Shown here in pieces: positions 27,249 to 37,220 of a stretch of DNA of 55,131 nucleotides. The stretch is from assembly GCF_947489755.1 (NCBI RefSeq), contig NZ_CANLFB010000027.1:1-55131 (forward strand). Reading direction: 5' to 3'. Origin of the DNA: an uncultured Psychromonas sp. (lineage in GTDB: Bacteria; Pseudomonadota; Gammaproteobacteria; Enterobacterales; Psychromonadaceae). The position numbers were made by a program, and so were the translations under genes. How positions within the stretch are numbered: the stretch's first letter is position 1; each line of letters starts with the position of its first letter. The notes under the pieces were generated by a model, which had not been told where the DNA came from, did not search any database, and saw nothing but the letters and a program-made list of their open reading frames with translations.

Positions 27249-27719
27249 TTAATCAAGCTTCTTATCTTCTTTATGTTCGAACTCACCTTCTATCACAGAG
27301 TCATCATGTCTAGGTGCTTGGCCAAAACCTTGACTAGAAAATCCACCCATTGAAGATTGTGGTGCAAATTTCACATTCGCTAACAGGAATTTAGCAATGC
27401 CAGCACGAATAGTCGGTTGCAATAATAATAAGCCACATAAGTCAGTTACAAAGCCTGGGGTAACTAATAAAATCCCAGTGATGATTAACATCATTCCTTC
27501 AATTAATTGTTGTCCTGGCATTTCACCAGAGGCCATGCGTTGCTGTAGTTTTTGTACAAGTTGTAAGCCTTGGCTGCGCACTAAAGCAGATCCAATTAAC
27601 GCAGTGATAATGACTAATAAAATAGTTGGCCATGCACCTAAGAAACCACCTACTTTCACTAATACAAATATTTCTAGCAATGACACACCAGTAAAAATCA
27701 AAAACAACCGTGCAAACAT
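27249..27719 (-). CDS. fxsA: FxsA-family inner membrane protein
   Basis: A 156-residue membrane protein with three to four helices. It is collinear with E. coli FxsA (158 aa): an LFLIFTGVSLLEIFVLVKVGG start, the conserved ALVRSQGLQLVQKLQQRMASGE loop, and GMMLIITGILLVTPGFVTDLCGLLLLQP. The C-terminal tail is polar. In E. coli, overproduced FxsA relieves F-plasmid exclusion of phage T7; its normal role is unknown. Its position upstream of the gro operon is also seen in E. coli. Confidence 0.94.
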   Translation of the reverse strand: MFARLFLIFTGVSLLEIFVLVKVGGFLGAWPTILLVIITALIGSALVRSQGLQLVQKLQQRMASGEMPGQQLIEGMMLIITGILLVTPGFVTDLCGLLLLQPTIRAGIAKFLLANVKFAPQSSMGGFSSQGFGQAPRHDDSVIEGEFEHKEDKKLD

Positions 27720-27813
27720 AGAGACCTCAATTAACAGAATGAATACACATATTTAATGGGGATTAAATTATCGATTTCAAGGTATTGGATAGTAAAAGGT
27801 TTAATAAGTTCAT

Positions 27814-27848
27814 GTTCACCTCTCATATTTGAAGTATAAGAGGTGAAC
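27814..27848 (-). terminator. Stem-loop after the MFS gene
   Basis: A perfect 10-bp stem (GTTCACCTCT and its complement) with a 15-nt loop lies 69 bp past the stop of the leftward MFS gene. There is no T run, so it may act as a 3' stabiliser or weak terminator. Confidence 0.5.
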
Positions 27849-27916
27849 TTATTGCTTGAATTAAAAATTGAAATGAACCTGGGCAGGCTCAATACTTAAT
27901 AGCCGTTTAGCGAGAC

Positions 27917-29089
27917 TTAATCACATTTCCATCTTTTTAATAAGATAAAGACCGGCAACATAATACATCCCATCCATATAAATAGTGTGCTGTCTTGAGG
28001 CGCATATATCCAACCAGAAAGGAAAGTCAGTACCGCCATTATCAACCCTAACCCAACACTTGAATATAGGGTTTGGTAGCCAACCATTAGATGTTCTTCT
28101 TGCATCGCAATAAAACGCATTGCCGCTAAGTGAGCTAATGCAAACGTAAAGGCGTGGAAGGTTTGCACTAGTATGAGTAACGCCATATCAGTGGTTTGTG
28201 ATAATACTCCCCAACGAATTAACCCAGCGATTAACGCTAAAAGACACATTTGTTTAACTGACCAAGAGCCAAATAATTTATCGTTAAAACGCATTAATAG
28301 CACTTCAGCAAAGACACTCAACCCCCATAATAAGGCGATATTAAATTCAGAGATCCCCATTGAGGTCCAATACAAAGCACTAAAGGAATAATAAGCCGCG
28401 TGACTACCTTGTATTAATCCCATTATTAAAATGAAATAAATTACTTTTGGTTGTTTCATTAGCGACATTAGGTTGTTATTCGTATGTTGCTTTGGCTTTG
28501 TTTGCTCTTGTAATTGTGGGTTTAAGTTAATGAGGCTTAGACAATAGTTAAAAAAGACCGCGACAATAATTAACCATAAGATAGTTTCATGACCAAACTC
28601 GCCGATTGTCCACCCTACAAAGGTAGAACCGACAATAAAACTAACCGATCCCCATAATCGCACTTTGCCATAATTAATTTGAATTTGTTTAACTAAACGC
28701 GTGCCAATGATATCGCCTAAAGGAACCATCGGTGCCAATAAAAAGTTAAGTAATAATGTCGCAGCAGCTAATGCATACCAACCTTGAAAGTAAACGAGTA
28801 ACAATAAGCACACCAGCGCACTAAAGGTAAGATAGCAGACCATCTTCAATGGCCCTTTAGCTGTTTTTAAACGGGGTAATAAACCAATATTACTCACAAA
28901 CCGCAGCACGAGCCCTAAGGAAAATAAGGTACCAATTTGTTCTGGGCTAATGCCTTTACTTGCTAACCAAACGCTCCAAAAAGGTAAAAAGATGCCCCAG
29001 ATAAAAAAGAAGCAAACAAAATAAGCAGTAATCCATGATTTAGCGGCGATATTCAATACGGTGACGTCCTTGTGGGTTAATAACTCCAT
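27917..29089 (-). CDS. MFS transporter, HcaT (3-phenylpropionate permease)-like
   Basis: A 390-residue major facilitator with 12 predicted helices. The N-terminal YFVCFFFIWGIFLPFWSVWL, the loop NYGKVRLWGSVSFIVGS (about 142-158) and the middle GLIQGSHAAYYSFSALYW (about 223-240) are collinear with E. coli HcaT (379 aa). That family is annotated as a putative phenylpropionate permease, and the real substrate here is open because no hca genes are nearby. It stands between fxsA and repeat array C. Confidence 0.88.
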   Translation of the reverse strand: MELLTHKDVTVLNIAAKSWITAYFVCFFFIWGIFLPFWSVWLASKGISPEQIGTLFSLGLVLRFVSNIGLLPRLKTAKGPLKMVCYLTFSALVCLLLLVYFQGWYALAAATLLLNFLLAPMVPLGDIIGTRLVKQIQINYGKVRLWGSVSFIVGSTFVGWTIGEFGHETILWLIIVAVFFNYCLSLINLNPQLQEQTKPKQHTNNNLMSLMKQPKVIYFILIMGLIQGSHAAYYSFSALYWTSMGISEFNIALLWGLSVFAEVLLMRFNDKLFGSWSVKQMCLLALIAGLIRWGVLSQTTDMALLILVQTFHAFTFALAHLAAMRFIAMQEEHLMVGYQTLYSSVGLGLIMAVLTFLSGWIYAPQDSTLFIWMGCIMLPVFILLKRWKCD

Positions 29090-29289
29090 TGTATCGACTT
29101 TTATTAATTAATCAGTATTAAAAAGATAAGGTTTTAATAATATGATGGTATTTAGTTTAATAAAGGTACTTAATGAAGTTTTATATAACGATCTGAAAGT
29201 TATAGTAAAAAGAATATGACTCAATCATTTTGGTGATTGTTATTGAACTATTGGTTTTAGTAGGCTGAATTATCGTATTGATTTTCTAT

Positions 29290-30156
29290 TAGGCACGAAC
29301 TTTAGTCTGCAGAGTTTATATTGCTTTTCTATAAGGCCGTTGAATTTAGAAACGTGGATTGAATAGCAGTAAGCTCAATATTAAAGAGCATACACAAAAA
29401 CCTGCAAGCTGAAGCATGCGCCCCTAAGTCAAAAGAAAATAACCACAAGCAACTTAAAACAGGACTCGCAGAGTTCCTCTGCTCATTAAGTCAAAACATA
29501 ATAGTTTGATGTATCGTTATACTTATTTTCGGGGCGCTGGCTTTAGCCTGCAGGAATTTTTGTGTTGAATTGTAAAAGGTACATTGAATGACAGTAAAAT
29601 CTTCATTAAAAAGACAGCACATACAACCAAAAAACTGCAAGCTAAAAACAAGACTCGCAGAGCTCCTCCGCCCATTAAAGTAGGTTTCGCCTAATTCGCC
29701 ATGCGCCCCTAAGTCAAAACATAATAGTTTGATGTATCGTTATACTTATTTTCGGGGCGCTGGCTTTAGCCTGCAGGAATTTTTGTGTTGAATTGTAAAA
29801 GGTAAATTGAATCGCAATAAAATCTTCATTAAAACAACACATACAACCAAAAACCTGCAAGCTGAAAACAGGACTCGCAGAGTTCCTCCGCTCATGACAC
29901 TGGGCTTTGCCTAATTCGCCATGCGCCCCTAAGTCAAAATAGAATAGTTTGATGCATCCTTGTGTTTTTCGGGGCGCTGGCTTTAGCCTGCAGGGATTTT
30001 TGTGTTGAATTGTAAAAGGTAAATTGAATCGCAATAAAATCTTCATTAAAACAACACATACAACCAAAAACCTGCAAGCTGAAAACAGGACTCGCAGAGC
30101 TCCTCCGCTCATGATACTAGGCTTTGCCTAGTTCGCCATGCGCCCCTAAGTCAAAA
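29290..30156 (+). repeat. Array C of the modular inverted-repeat family
   Basis: Left arms (GGGGCGCTGGCTTTAGCC) start at 29531, 29754 and 29971, a period of 223 and 217 bp, preceded by a decayed copy at about 29290-29425. All three full units carry the long right arm (AGGACTCGCAGAGCTCCTCC ... GCCATGCGCCCC) and are joined by AAGTCAAAACATAATAGTTT-like linkers. These copies are closer to each other than to those of arrays A and B, which indicates local amplification. A 132-codon leftward ORF inside is an artefact of the repeat period. Confidence 0.92.
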
Positions 30157-30252
30157 CATAAAACAAGCTAAATAGTCAGATTAATATATGTAAGCTAAAA
30201 CAGATCTCTTAAATCATCCTATCTATAACAATACTTTATCAATAGCGCAGGC

Positions 30253-31065
30253 TTAGTGATATTCGCGATTACGTACTTGTATCTGCGTGGCTATTTGATA
30301 ACTGTATGCACTATTTTCGACAAGTTCTCCGGTAATATTAATGTTAATACTGCGTAATGTAATTTGTGATGTTGGGTTGGTATGAGAGGTTTCAATAAAA
30401 CTTAATGCCGTAATCTTTAAAAAATTTGGATCAGTTAAGTTCACCCAATAACCTCCATTCAAACAATTACTCGCTTGTGGATCAACGTTTCTACCAAACT
30501 GAATGCTTTTAGAATTAGTCGAATAACGAAAGCCCATTACATGTGACGTGGTTGGTGTTGTTGCATCATCATAGTTATAGGAATAAACAATACACTTTTG
30601 GTTATTGGTATTGCTTGAGTCAATCACTTTATCTTGCGCTGCTCCGACCATAAACTGATCACCACCATAACCAGCTCGACGAATATCGTTTTCAATCACA
30701 CCAACCAATGCTTGTAAATCAGTACGTAGGCGTGACATTTGCAGTGTTTTGGTGCTATGGCTAACATTAGTGACATATAAACCGATGACCATACTTAATA
30801 GTAAAGAGCCTAATAATAAACAGATTAATACTTCAACCAACGTAAACCCTTTTTGTGGCTGTTTTATTATATTGTGAGGTGCATTGGATGCTGTATTAAA
30901 TGTTAATTTTGTATCAGGTATTAGCTTCGATTCTGTATAACGTGCAGTATTACGACTAGTACTAGGTTCTGTATTAGATTTTTTAGTAAGTTCTTTGTTG
31001 GGCTCCTTACAAAGTATTGCATGGGTTTTTAATTGATTTGTAACTTTAGCAATGTCAGTTAACAT
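30253..31065 (-). CDS. PilW-like type IV minor pseudopilin with a very long leader
   Basis: A 270-residue protein with the prepilin peptidase site QKGFTLVEVLICLLLGSLLL; cleavage would be after Gly73, Glu+5 is present, and the helix is typical. The C-terminal part is PilW-like (DLQALVGVIENDIRRAGYGGD, then MGFRY). The predicted leader is 73 residues, far longer than the usual 5-30, polar and Thr/Asn/Lys-rich, with no internal ATG, GTG or TTG. The ATG overlaps the stop of the FimT-like gene by 7 bases (31059-31065), which supports this start by coupling. Minor pilins prime type IV pilus assembly in the periplasm. Confidence 0.85.
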   Translation of the reverse strand: MLTDIAKVTNQLKTHAILCKEPNKELTKKSNTEPSTSRNTARYTESKLIPDTKLTFNTASNAPHNIIKQPQKGFTLVEVLICLLLGSLLLSMVIGLYVTNVSHSTKTLQMSRLRTDLQALVGVIENDIRRAGYGGDQFMVGAAQDKVIDSSNTNNQKCIVYSYNYDDATTPTTSHVMGFRYSTNSKSIQFGRNVDPQASNCLNGGYWVNLTDPNFLKITALSFIETSHTNPTSQITLRSININITGELVENSAYSYQIATQIQVRNREYH

Positions 31066-31583
31066 TGTTTATACCCCAAGTAGGCTCCATCAGGTGCACA
31101 AACTCTTAGCCTCATTGCACTTTGTATGACAGATAGTTTTTTATTATCTCGACTAGTTAAGACAACAGATCCTGTTTCGACAGAAAAACGCAGGGCACCA
31201 TAAGAAGCCTGATGATTTGTAAAATTGATATCGTTGTCATTGATTAAAACTTTATTACCATCCGCTAAATCTTGTACTTTTTCTATACCATCTAATTGAC
31301 AAGAATTAGCGGTGAAACAATCACAACCAGAAAAATCACTGAGCCCCATCTTCCAAACAGATTGTTGCTGGCAAAACTGAACGTAAATTTTTTGATTACG
31401 TTTAATCGCTTCTGTTTTTGCTAATTGAAGCGAGTAATAAACTTGGCTCGCAGCTTTAGATAAAGCTTGATCTGCAATTAAACTTTGAAAGGATGCCGTT
31501 GAGATGGCAATCACAATCCCAAAAATAATAAGTGTGATCATAAGCTCTATGAAGGTGAAACCTCTATGATTTAACATGATCAT
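31059..31583 (-). CDS. FimT/GspH-family minor pseudopilin
   Basis: A 174-residue protein with a short leader (MIMLNHRG), then the prepilin N-terminus FTFIELMITLIIFGIVIAIS with Glu+5. The body has the FimT/GspH block LSKAASQVYYSLQLAKTEAIKRNQ and pairs of cysteines (GCDCFTANSC). The product is an inner membrane pseudopilin processed by PilD. It overlaps the downstream PilW-like gene. The rest of the usual minor pilin operon (pilV, pilX, pilY1, pilE) is not present in this window. Confidence 0.9.
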   Translation of the reverse strand: MIMLNHRGFTFIELMITLIIFGIVIAISTASFQSLIADQALSKAASQVYYSLQLAKTEAIKRNQKIYVQFCQQQSVWKMGLSDFSGCDCFTANSCQLDGIEKVQDLADGNKVLINDNDINFTNHQASYGALRFSVETGSVVLTSRDNKKLSVIQSAMRLRVCAPDGAYLGYKQC

Positions 31584-31793
31584 ACCTCTTCCCTAACGTT
31601 TAAAATCATCAATAAAGGTAAAATAAAAAGCGTGAAGAAGAAGCATAGGACAAAATATTATTTATAGCCTTAAGACTAATTAGGTAGATAAAGGGTAATT
31701 AAAGCAAAACAGAGATGTCATAAAATTGTCATATAGTAACTTTATTGTATTCACAGTAACAAACACACTGGTACGTAAAGTTAAGGATATAAC

Positions 31794-31979
31794 ATGCAAC
31801 AGACTCAGATAAATGAAGCCGACATGAATATAGATAATTTATACGCAGTTCCAGCAAAGCGTAAAGCTAAACCACGTAAATGGCGTGAGATTGAAAATGC
31901 TAAAGCGCAACTCTCATTAGCAAAAGAACTAAGAGAGATTGATCCATCCTTTAGTTTTTCTCAATCTGAATTAATGTAA
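31794..31979 (+). CDS. DUF3545-family small protein
   Basis: A 61-residue basic protein. The core PAKRKAKPRKWREIENAKAQLSLAKELREID matches the DUF3545 pattern (basic K/R stretch, W-R-E-I-E, then a short helix), seen widely in Vibrio, Shewanella and relatives; function unknown. GGATAT precedes the ATG and a bidirectional terminator follows. Confidence 0.88.
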   Translation: MQQTQINEADMNIDNLYAVPAKRKAKPRKWREIENAKAQLSLAKELREIDPSFSFSQSELM

Positions 31980-32097
31980 ATAGTGACTTACTTTATGAAA
32001 TATATAATGAAGAAGTAGGTTGTTTTAACGAATAAATAGCTCAACTATTTATTCTGATTGGTATGATACAAAACTAACGTTAACGCAATTCAAACAA

Positions 32098-32124
32098 AAA
32101 ACGCATCCATTAGATGCGTTTTTG
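32098..32124. terminator. Bidirectional terminator between DUF3545 gene and rpoS
   Basis: A 9-bp stem AAACGCATC with GATGCGTTT and a 5-nt loop, with T runs on both strands. It serves the converging DUF3545 gene and rpoS. Confidence 0.9.
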
Positions 32125-32196
32125 TTTAATGCTTATTACTTTTTAAAGGTTACATTCAAATATCTTTTAAACGTTCTTTGTTGGCCCTTAAATTAA

Positions 32197-33195
32197 TTAA
32201 AGCTGAAATAAAGAATCAATCGATAACCCTTGCTCAGATAACACCTCTCGAAGCGCTTTTAATGCTTCAACTTGAATCTGACGAACACGCTCTCGTGTTA
32301 ACCCAATCTCTTTACCTACATTTTCTAAGGTATCTGCTTCATAGCCTAATAAGCCAAAACGTCTTGCTAGTACTTCACGTTGCTTTGGATTTAGATCTTC
32401 CAGCCAGTCGACAATACGTAACTTCATGTTATTAGTTTGTAAGGTATTCTCAGGTGTCGATTCATTGCTATCAGGAATGATATCTAATAATTCAGTGTTT
32501 GAACTTTGCCCTAGCGGAGTATCGACGGAGCTAATACGCTCATTCAATTTTAATATTTTTGATACTTCTTTTGCTGAAACATCTAATTCTTTTGCAATAT
32601 CTTCCGGGGTGGGCTCATGTGTTAGTTTATGTGCTAGATCTCTTGCCGTACGCAAGTAAATATTTAGCTTTTTAACAATATGGATGGGTAAACGTATAGT
32701 GCGGCTTTGGTTCATAATGGCACGTTCAATGGTTTGACGTATCCACCACGTTGCATAAGTTGAAAAGCGGAAGCCTTTTTCAGGGTCAAATTTTTCAACC
32801 GCGCGAATTAAGCCTAAATTACCTTCTTCAACTAAATCGAGTAATGACAATCCGCGATTATTATAACGACGAGATATTTTAACAACGAGACGTAAGTTAC
32901 TTTCTATCATACGTTTACGAGCAACTTCGTCACCACGCTGTGAACGGCGAGAATAGTAGATTTCTTCAGGAGCAGTTAATAAAGGTGTGTAACCTATCTC
33001 TCCTAAGTAAAGTTGAGTCGCATCCATGACCTTATGGCCAGTGCTTGCAGAGAATTTTTCAGCTTCTGCGCCTTGGGTACGAGAGTTATTGGCTTTGACA
33101 ACCTTAAATCCTTGTTGGTTACCATCACTAACGACATGATTACTATATTTTTCTGTGCTCGTTTGATCTCTATTAATTGAGGCTGTTCCTACCAT
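32197..33195 (-). CDS. rpoS: RNA polymerase sigma factor RpoS
   Basis: A 332-residue stationary-phase sigma factor (E. coli 330). Region 1.2 is [21 protein letters not shown]; region 2 runs [15 protein letters not shown] to [20 protein letters not shown]; region 3 and region 4 follow, with the [29 protein letters not shown]. The frame runs upstream to 33276, but the ATG at 33195 has a strong GGGAG site about 8 bases before it and gives the family length, so I use it. It directly follows nlpD, as in other gammaproteobacteria, where nlpD carries the main rpoS promoter. mutS is not adjacent. Confidence 0.97.
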   Translation of the reverse strand: MVGTASINRDQTSTEKYSNHVVSDGNQQGFKVVKANNSRTQGAEAEKFSASTGHKVMDATQLYLGEIGYTPLLTAPEEIYYSRRSQRGDEVARKRMIESNLRLVVKISRRYNNRGLSLLDLVEEGNLGLIRAVEKFDPEKGFRFSTYATWWIRQTIERAIMNQSRTIRLPIHIVKKLNIYLRTARDLAHKLTHEPTPEDIAKELDVSAKEVSKILKLNERISSVDTPLGQSSNTELLDIIPDSNESTPENTLQTNNMKLRIVDWLEDLNPKQREVLARRFGLLGYEADTLENVGKEIGLTRERVRQIQVEALKALREVLSEQGLSIDSLFQL

Positions 33196-33304
33196 GGTTA
33201 ACACTCCCTTTATACCGATTAATCTTTTATGAACTATTAAAATGCACTGTATTAATTTTCTAATAGATTTAGACAATTAATTGCTCGCTGCATTTATAGC
33301 GTCA

Positions 33305-34210
33305 TTACCTCCTTGGTAAATAACGCAAAGGATCAACAGATTTTCCACGGTAGCGAATGTCAAAATGTAAACGAACGCTATCCGTTCCACTATCCCCCAT
33401 TACAGCTATTTTTTGTCCTATTTTAACGTGCTCATTTTCTTTTATGAGTAGTTTGTCATTGTGTGCATAAGCACTGAGGTAATCATAATTATGTTTAATA
33501 ATGATTAAATTTCCATATCCTCTTAACCCACTACCCGCGTAAACAACTTCACCTGAAGCGGCAGCGTAAACTGATGAACCACGAGAATTTGAAATAGATA
33601 TTCCTTTCATTCCCTGGGTTGAACTAGCAAAGGTTTTAATTAACTTACCTTCACTTGGCCATTGCCAATCAGCTACTTTTGCAATTACCTTCTCAGGTGT
33701 CTTTGCAGCTACTTTTTTCTTAGTAACTTGTTGTGTGACTGGTGGCGTAACTTTCGCCTTTTTAGTCACATTTTTATCAACAACATTCTTAGAGTAGACT
33801 TTTGGCTTTGCTTTAACAACCCCTAATTGGTTATTTTTTTTACATTTTTGATTTAAGCAGCTTTTAGAGCTCTCTTTTTGTTGACCTTGTGAATTAGGTG
33901 TGACTTTAGGAGTAGGTATTACCTTAGCGTTAACGTTACGTAACGTTAGAATTTGTCCACTTCTAATAATATAAGGCTTTTTTAAATGATTGCGTTTAAT
34001 TAAGGTATTTACATTCATCCCCGCACGCCATGCAATGGAATAAAGGGTATCGCCAGTTTGTACCAAATACTTCTCTTGTCCTTCTTTGATACTCTTACCA
34101 CTAGCAACATAAGGAGTAGATGTTGATTTAACATCAGAGACGGGAGCTCGACCACCTGGCGAAGAGCAAGCAGTTAAGAAAATTAAAGGTAAGAATAATA
34201 AATATTTCAC
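33305..34210 (-). CDS. nlpD: NlpD, LysM and degenerate LytM lipoprotein activator
   Basis: An outer membrane lipoprotein of about 301 residues that activates the amidase AmiC in septal peptidoglycan splitting. It has a signal peptide with lipobox LTAC, a LysM domain (YLVQTGDTLYSIAWRAGMNVNTLIKRN, about 50-95), a Lys/Thr-rich linker and a C-terminal M23-like domain (about 190-300) ending LHFDIRYRGKSVDPLRYLP. The zinc-site residues are incomplete, as expected for NlpD. No ATG is available: the frame offers TTG at 34216 or GTG at 34210, and I prefer GTG because it starts the signal peptide cleanly. It abuts the yqaA stop. Confidence 0.93.
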   Translation of the reverse strand: MKYLLFLPLIFLTACSSPGGRAPVSDVKSTSTPYVASGKSIKEGQEKYLVQTGDTLYSIAWRAGMNVNTLIKRNHLKKPYIIRSGQILTLRNVNAKVIPTPKVTPNSQGQQKESSKSCLNQKCKKNNQLGVVKAKPKVYSKNVVDKNVTKKAKVTPPVTQQVTKKKVAAKTPEKVIAKVADWQWPSEGKLIKTFASSTQGMKGISISNSRGSSVYAAASGEVVYAGSGLRGYGNLIIIKHNYDYLSAYAHNDKLLIKENEHVKIGQKIAVMGDSGTDSVRLHFDIRYRGKSVDPLRYLPRR

Positions 34211-34216
34211 AGTCAA

Positions 34217-34798
34217 TTAATGCTTTAACATAAAATATAAAATAGCAGCGGCTATAATAGTCACCCAACCTAGTGCGTCGATATACTTGCTCAATTTAGC
34301 TTCCATTTTTTCTCCACCTAATACCATTAGTCCAGCGACTAAAAAGAAACGTAAACCACGTCCAATGAAGGCAGTTAATATAAATGGCCAAAATACCATT
34401 CCCATCACGCCTGCTGTAATAGTAAACACTTTAAATGGGATTGGTGTAAAGCTAGCAATGAAAATAACCATGATCCCCCATTCAATAAACCATGATTGTG
34501 CTGTCATCATTTTACCTTGATAGCCCATCGTTTCAATAAACGGTAACACCACAGGGTCATATAAAGCACTACCAAGATAATAACCTGCAGCGCCGCCTAA
34601 TACGGAAAAGATAGTTGCACCCAATGCAAAGCGCCAAGCTAGGTGACGTTTTGCTAAGGCCATCGGCGCTAACATGATATCAACAGGGATAGGCCAAAAA
34701 ATAGATTCAACAAAGGCAGTAAGGTACAGATAAAATGGTGCATTTTTATGCTTTGACCAGCACATTACTTTTTCATACAAAGGGGCAAAAATTTTCAC
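34217..34798 (-). CDS. yqaA: YqaA-family (DedA/VTT-like) membrane protein
   Basis: A 193-residue membrane protein with about five helices and the VTT/DedA-like blocks ESIFWPIPVDIMLAPMALAK, GGAAGYYLGSALYD and ASFTPIPFKVFTITAGVMGM, plus GRGLRFFLVAGLM. It is close to the YqaA family; DedA relatives are linked to undecaprenyl-phosphate or lipid recycling and membrane homeostasis. It sits between surE and nlpD, where many gammaproteobacteria have pcm (L-isoaspartate methyltransferase). Confidence 0.92.
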   Translation of the reverse strand: MKIFAPLYEKVMCWSKHKNAPFYLYLTAFVESIFWPIPVDIMLAPMALAKRHLAWRFALGATIFSVLGGAAGYYLGSALYDPVVLPFIETMGYQGKMMTAQSWFIEWGIMVIFIASFTPIPFKVFTITAGVMGMVFWPFILTAFIGRGLRFFLVAGLMVLGGEKMEAKLSKYIDALGWVTIIAAAILYFMLKH

Positions 34799-34834
34799 AG
34801 TATTTCTCTTTGATAGTTTTAAATGTCTACACTT

Positions 34835-35596
34835 TTAACAGCCATTTTTAAGCGTTGTATTTAGCCATTGTTCTAAAACAGGTAATTGTTCCGTTGCCGT
34901 TAAATCAACTTTAAGTGGTGTTATTGATACGTAACCTTGTTCAACGGCATTAAAGTCCGTTCCTTCGCCTGCATCTGCAATATTACCTGGAGGACCAATC
35001 CAAAATATTTCTCGGCCTCTTGGGTCAACACTTTCTATCACTGACTCTGCTTGATGGCGTTTCCCTAAACGGGTTATTTTCACCCCTTTAATTTGATCAT
35101 AAGGTAAGTCAGGCACATTGATATTAATCACTTGATGTTGCGCTAAAGGCGATGCTAATAAATGTTCCACCAGTTGTTTGGCATAACGAGCTGCACTTTC
35201 ATAATGTTCTGTTCCGTTTAATGAAACAGCCACTGCCGGTAAACCTAAGAAGCGCCCTTCCATTGCTGCAGCAACCGTACCAGAATATAAAACATCATCG
35301 CCCATATTAGCGCCAGCATTAATACCAGAAACAACTAACTTAGGCGGTGTATCACAAAGTTTATATAAGGCTAAATGCACACAATCTGTTGGTGTACCGT
35401 TAATTGATATAAAACCATTCTCTAAGGTTTGTCTTCTTAAAGGTTGCTCAAGTGTCAGCGAGTTACTTGCTCCACTATGGTTTCTTTCAGGCGCCACCAC
35501 CATTGTTTGCACATCTGTTATTTGGCTTAGATGCTGTTGTAATGCCAATAAACCTGGGGCCATGACGCCATCGTCATTACTAATCAATAACATCAT
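34835..35596 (-). CDS. surE: 5'/3'-nucleotidase SurE
   Basis: A 253-residue cytoplasmic metal-dependent phosphatase acting on nucleoside monophosphates, also an exopolyphosphatase in E. coli. Metal ligands Asp8-Asp9 are in ISNDDG, with Ser in [11 protein letters not shown] and the Asn in [19 protein letters not shown]. Length matches E. coli (253). The ATG overlaps the truD stop by 4 bases (ATGA). It is involved in stationary-phase survival, consistent with the nearby rpoS. Confidence 0.97.
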   Translation of the reverse strand: MMLLISNDDGVMAPGLLALQQHLSQITDVQTMVVAPERNHSGASNSLTLEQPLRRQTLENGFISINGTPTDCVHLALYKLCDTPPKLVVSGINAGANMGDDVLYSGTVAAAMEGRFLGLPAVAVSLNGTEHYESAARYAKQLVEHLLASPLAQHQVININVPDLPYDQIKGVKITRLGKRHQAESVIESVDPRGREIFWIGPPGNIADAGEGTDFNAVEQGYVSITPLKVDLTATEQLPVLEQWLNTTLKNGC

Positions 35597-36636
35597 CCGC
35601 TTATCTCGATCAGTTCACGTATTACACTGGTCGCATAGCAACCTGACGGTAAATAGAACTCAATTTTCACTGTCGAATCATCTAACCATTGATAGTTAAA
35701 CTGATCTGGTACTAACAACAAAGGGCGTCGTTCTTGTTTTAACCCTTCTTTCGCTAAGCCAGCCTGTAAGTCTTCAAACTCTGCTAAGCAATCTAACTCA
35801 TATTGTTTAGCGTCATCAGTAGAGGTTAATTCACCCGCACCCCATAATGGCGCTGTTAAACAGACCTCACGGGAGGTTAAACGTTGCAACGTTTGCTCTG
35901 ATAAATCAGGTAAAGGAAAGAAAGAACGATTAGCCACAAATTGAACACAGTCACCTAACAAGGGAGACGATTGTAAATTATCGTTAATACGCTGAGATAT
36001 GACTCGATTAAATAAATAGCTTCGTGCTGCACTTAAATACATACCACGTTTGAATCTATCTTTTATTTTTCGACCGTTAAATAACTGTAAAGCAGCATTC
36101 ACATTATGCCCATCAAAACCAAAGCGTTGGTTACCAAAATAATTAGGTACCCCATTTTGTGCTTTATCTAATGTAATTTGTAAGGCAGTTTTATCTGAGA
36201 CTTCACGTAATACAATGGCAAATTTATTACCATCAAGACAGCCAGTACGTAGTTTTTTATTATGACGAATCACTTTTAAAATAGTCACACCATCAGACTC
36301 GAATGTGCTGAAGTCAGGCGTTATTTTTCCTGGAATATAAAGCGAAAACCATTGATAAGTTTCTGCATGACGATCTTTAAGACCGGCATAACTGACATTC
36401 TTAGCGGCAATACCGGTAAACTTAGCAAGTTGTCTGGCTAAATAATCAGTATTTTCACCAATTTTCTTTATCCATAAACAAACGTGTTCGCCTTCACCTG
36501 TTAATTCAAAGTCTAGGTGCTCTTCTACTCTAAAGTCTTCACAGTGCTGTTTAAAGCGTGCAGTACAGGTTGGTTTGCCATACAAGTAGTTAAAATCTAA
36601 TGAATAGATTTTCTTTTCAGGCTGAGTCTCACTCAT
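35593..36636 (-). CDS. truD: tRNA pseudouridine(13) synthase TruD
   Basis: A 347-residue enzyme that makes pseudouridine at position 13 of tRNA-Glu. The catalytic Asp88 lies in [18 protein letters not shown]; the inserted TRUD domain region ([12 protein letters not shown], then [15 protein letters not shown]) and the C-terminal [16 protein letters not shown] are typical. It overlaps both ispF (4 bases) and surE (4 bases), a tightly coupled set. Confidence 0.97.
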   Translation of the reverse strand: MSETQPEKKIYSLDFNYLYGKPTCTARFKQHCEDFRVEEHLDFELTGEGEHVCLWIKKIGENTDYLARQLAKFTGIAAKNVSYAGLKDRHAETYQWFSLYIPGKITPDFSTFESDGVTILKVIRHNKKLRTGCLDGNKFAIVLREVSDKTALQITLDKAQNGVPNYFGNQRFGFDGHNVNAALQLFNGRKIKDRFKRGMYLSAARSYLFNRVISQRINDNLQSSPLLGDCVQFVANRSFFPLPDLSEQTLQRLTSREVCLTAPLWGAGELTSTDDAKQYELDCLAEFEDLQAGLAKEGLKQERRPLLLVPDQFNYQWLDDSTVKIEFYLPSGCYATSVIRELIEISG

Positions 36637-37115
36637 TGGTCTTCCTTCAATAGGATAACCACTGCATGACTTGCAATACCTTCTTTACGTCCCATTGGAC
36701 CTAGCTCTTCAGTCGTTGTCGCTTTAACGTTGATATTATTATCATCGGTTTCTAATAAACGTGTTAATTCAGCACACATTTGCCCGATAAATGATGCCAT
36801 TTTAGGAGCTTGCGCAATAATGGTAATATCCGCATTACCTAATCGGTAACCTTTCTCTTTCGCTTGACGATAGACATCCACCAATAACTCTCTGCTATCA
36901 ATGCCTTTAAACGCATCATCATTATCAGGAAAGTGGCGACCGATATCACCGAGTGCCAATGCGCCAAGTATTGCATCACAAAGTGCATGAATAGCAACAT
37001 CGCCATCGGAGTGCGCTAGTAAACCTTTATCATGAGGAATTTTTATACCTGCAATGGTAATTGGGCCTTCACCGCCAAATTTATGCACATCATAACCATG
37101 TCCGATACGGATCAT
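36633..37115 (-). CDS. ispF: 2-C-methyl-D-erythritol 2,4-cyclodiphosphate synthase
   Basis: A 160-residue enzyme of the MEP isoprenoid pathway. Zinc ligands Asp9 and His11 are in [11 protein letters not shown], with the [28 protein letters not shown] block and the C-terminal [23 protein letters not shown]. Usual length is 157-160. It overlaps truD; 105 bp separate it from ispD. Confidence 0.98.
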   Translation of the reverse strand: MIRIGHGYDVHKFGGEGPITIAGIKIPHDKGLLAHSDGDVAIHALCDAILGALALGDIGRHFPDNDDAFKGIDSRELLVDVYRQAKEKGYRLGNADITIIAQAPKMASFIGQMCAELTRLLETDDNNINVKATTTEELGPMGRKEGIASHAVVILLKEDQ

Positions 37116-37220
37116 ATTGTTTCCTTAATTTTAATAGCTAAATTTTGATAGCTAAATTTTAATCGCTAACCTTGAGCACTACATTTTAAACATGAGGCTT
37201 TAAACATTAAAATGTCAGTC

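Noticed and set aside
29714-30112. 132-codon leftward ORF in array C
   Set aside because: It spans nearly two identical repeat units and is internally duplicated at exactly the unit period; an artefact of the repeat.
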